Shown here one piece after another: positions 18,310 through 19,896 of a stretch of DNA of 19,896 nt. The translations under genes were made by a program, and so were the position numbers. How positions within the stretch are numbered: the first letter of the stretch is position 1; every line of letters begins with the position of its first letter. The notes under the pieces are model-generated. The model was given only the letters and a program-made list of their open reading frames with translations, was not told where the DNA came from and ran no database searches. This stretch comes from JBFLVN01 sp040758475. GTDB lineage: Bacteria > JAGRBM01. The stretch covers positions 1 through 19,896 of the forward strand of contig JBFLVN010000030.1 in assembly GCA_040758475.1 (NCBI GenBank). Direction: 5' to 3'.

Positions 18310-19896
18310 AACCTCCGATCAGCCGGGCCCTTACCGGACTTCCGAAGTTCCCTATCTCAAAGGCCCCATGGACGCGACGACGGATCCGCGCGTCTGGAAA
18401 GTGGTCGTGGTGAAGGGCGCCCAGATTGGCGCGACGGATGGGATATTCCTGAACCGCCTGGGATACAAAATCGACCGCGCCCCGGGCTCCATCCTCTGGG
18501 GCCTCCCTACGGACGCCAAGGCGAAGAAGTATTCCAAGTCCCGCGTCATCCCCATGGTGCGCGACTGCCCGGCGATCAAGGGGAAACTGGCACCAGCTAA
18601 ATCCCGCGACGGCAACAACACAATTCTCCATAAGCAGTTCCCCGGCGGCGAAATCGTCCTGGCCGGGTCCAATAGCCCGTCCAATTTCGCCGGCGATCCG
18701 GTGGAGGAATTCTGGGCGGACGATGTGGACCGCTTCGCGCCATCGGCCGGGAAGGAAGGCGATCAGCTCGAATTGGGGGAGATGCGGACCATCACCTTCC
18801 GCTCCCGCCGCAAGTGCATCTACGTCAGCACTCCCACCATTGAGGGAATCTCCAAGATCTGGGCGCAGTACTTGGCGAGCAACATGGGACGCTATTTCTT
18901 GCCGTGCCCCCATTGCGGCCACTACCAGGCCATCCGGTGGGGCGGCCCCAAGGAGAATGGCGGCGTCAAATGGGAAGAGAAGCCGGGCGGCGCCCCCCCC
19001 AACTGGAAGCCCAAGGACGTTTGGTATGAGTGCGAAAAGTGCCGGGGGAAAATCTACGAGGAACAGAAGCGGGGCATGCTCGCCAAGGGGGAATGGCGCT
19101 TCGATCCTTCCGTCGAGTTCGACGGCACCATGGGCTTCCATTTGCCGGGGCTTCTCTCCCCGTTCCTCACATGGAAATCCGTCGTTCACAAATTCCTCAA
19201 GGTGAAGAGCCACCCGGAGCAATTGCAGGTCTGGGTGAACACGGTCCTGGGGGAGGTCTTCCGTGAACAGGGGGAAAGCCTTTCGGAAGACGCCCTGGCT
19301 TCCCGCCGCCGTCCCTGCGCGGCCGAAGTCCCCAACGAAGTCGTTCTTCTCACGAGCGCCTGGGACGTTCAGGAAGACCGGCTAGAAGGGGAAGTGCTTG
19401 GTTGGACGGAGGACGAACAACAGATCGGGCTCGGCTATTACCGCTTCTATGGCGACCCCGATTTTCTCGAAGGCTCCCACGGGGAAATTTCCCCCTGGGA
19501 TGAAATCGGATTGCTTCTCCAGAAGGAATGGAAACGGGCGGACGGCGCCACCCTGCGGATCGCCATTACGTGCGTCGATTCGGGATTCAAGAAAGACACG
19601 GTTTACCGGTTCTGCCGCCGTTGGAAGGCCCGGCGCGTGTTCGCCATTTTCGGCTCCCCCATCATGGGGAAGCCCATGAGTTCGAAACCGGAACGGCTCA
19701 AAAATCACGGCATGATTCCCCGCTACGAAGTGGGTTCCGACACGGCCAAAACCTACCTCCTCCACCGGCTCCGGATAGTGGACGAAAAGAAGCCGGGGTA
19801 TTGCTCTTGGCTGGAGCAGCGGGGATACGACGCGGAGTATTTCACGATGCTACGGGCCGAAGAACGCAAGATCACCCGGGACCGTTCCGGCCGGGC
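18224..19896 (+). CDS. Terminase large subunit, GpA type (partial at window end)
   Basis: The frame is open from before TTG 18218/GTG 18224 to the last base, giving at least 557 residues. The start PPKPLPLSEWADKNRNLSPE leads into the ATPase: a Walker-A-like VVVVKGAQIGATDG (60-73), WADDVDRF (164-171) as Walker B and VSTPT (201-205). CPHC (228-231) and CEKC (270-273) form the zinc site seen in GpA proteins. The nuclease part begins near 375 with WDVQEDRLEGEVLGW (Asp381) and has ITCVDSGFKKDTVYRF (Asp452). It packages DNA into proheads and cuts concatemers at cos. The start codon is a choice: GTG 18224 or TTG 18218, both inside the small subunit gene (86-92 bp overlap). The end of the gene lies beyond the window. 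Confidence 0.95.
   Translation, partial: MGKALRALIPPKPLPLSEWADKNRNLSPETSDQPGPYRTSEVPYLKGPMDATTDPRVWKVVVVKGAQIGATDGIFLNRLGYKIDRAPGSILWGLPTDAKAKKYSKSRVIPMVRDCPAIKGKLAPAKSRDGNNTILHKQFPGGEIVLAGSNSPSNFAGDPVEEFWADDVDRFAPSAGKEGDQLELGEMRTITFRSRRKCIYVSTPTIEGISKIWAQYLASNMGRYFLPCPHCGHYQAIRWGGPKENGGVKWEEKPGGAPPNWKPKDVWYECEKCRGKIYEEQKRGMLAKGEWRFDPSVEFDGTMGFHLPGLLSPFLTWKSVVHKFLKVKSHPEQLQVWVNTVLGEVFREQGESLSEDALASRRRPCAAEVPNEVVLLTSAWDVQEDRLEGEVLGWTEDEQQIGLGYYRFYGDPDFLEGSHGEISPWDEIGLLLQKEWKRADGATLRIAITCVDSGFKKDTVYRFCRRWKARRVFAIFGSPIMGKPMSSKPERLKNHGMIPRYEVGSDTAKTYLLHRLRIVDEKKPGYCSWLEQRGYDAEYFTMLRAEERKITRDRSGR

Noticed and set aside
18164..19222. 352-residue minus-strand frame opposite terminase
   Set aside because: The + strand encodes clear ATPase and zinc motifs of GpA; the minus frame has none.

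Overview
This window looks like about 20 kb of a tailed double-stranded DNA bacteriophage or prophage (Caudoviricetes) from a GC-rich bacterium. Every gene I can support lies on the + strand, genes are small and tightly packed, and most starts overlap the previous stop as ATGA, GTGA or TTGA. The right edge carries a terminase small subunit and a GpA-type (lambda-like, cos-packaging type) terminase large subunit, cut by the window end. The host cannot be named. A tRNA-Phe 3' half near the left edge has a proteobacterial look.

Layout. 1-477 is non-coding and AT-richer. It holds a candidate promoter inside an inverted repeat, two direct repeats, and 46 bp matching the 3' half of a tRNA-Phe (minus strand), a typical attachment core. 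478-2220 encodes a small membrane protein and three conserved or unknown early proteins. 2221-2417 is a structured leader with three hairpins, ending at the start codon of a winged-helix regulator (2418). 2418-3996 is a run of small unknown genes. 4039-6074 is the replication module: a HTH initiator with five 21-bp palindromic iterons inside its gene (lambda-O style), followed by a DnaC-type AAA+ helicase loader. 6074-9875 holds small zinc-binding, HTH and membrane proteins and a C5-cytosine DNA methyltransferase. 9872-12453 is a DNA-modification block: a phage Dam-type adenine methyltransferase fused in frame to an SPPY-class methyltransferase, with a run of nine G at the junction, then a GNAT acetyltransferase. 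12450-17084 holds an RNase H-like protein, a Gp37/Gp68 (DUF5131) protein, an ASCH-like protein and several unknowns. 17085-17502 is a second AT-richer control region full of palindromes, in the position expected for cos and the late promoter. Terminase follows.

The main points for a second look are: the iteron origin embedded in the initiator gene; the G9 tract that decides whether two methyltransferases are separate or fused; a 13-bp motif (TTAAACGGTTCTA) shared by the two large non-coding regions, with shorter versions in two other intergenic gaps; the tRNA-Phe half; and the helically spaced TTTAAA motifs upstream of terminase. No integrase, repressor of the CI type, lysis, head or tail genes are recognisable here (one possible virion-morphogenesis protein at 16285), so those modules presumably lie outside the window. 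All family names come from motifs and memory; no search was run.
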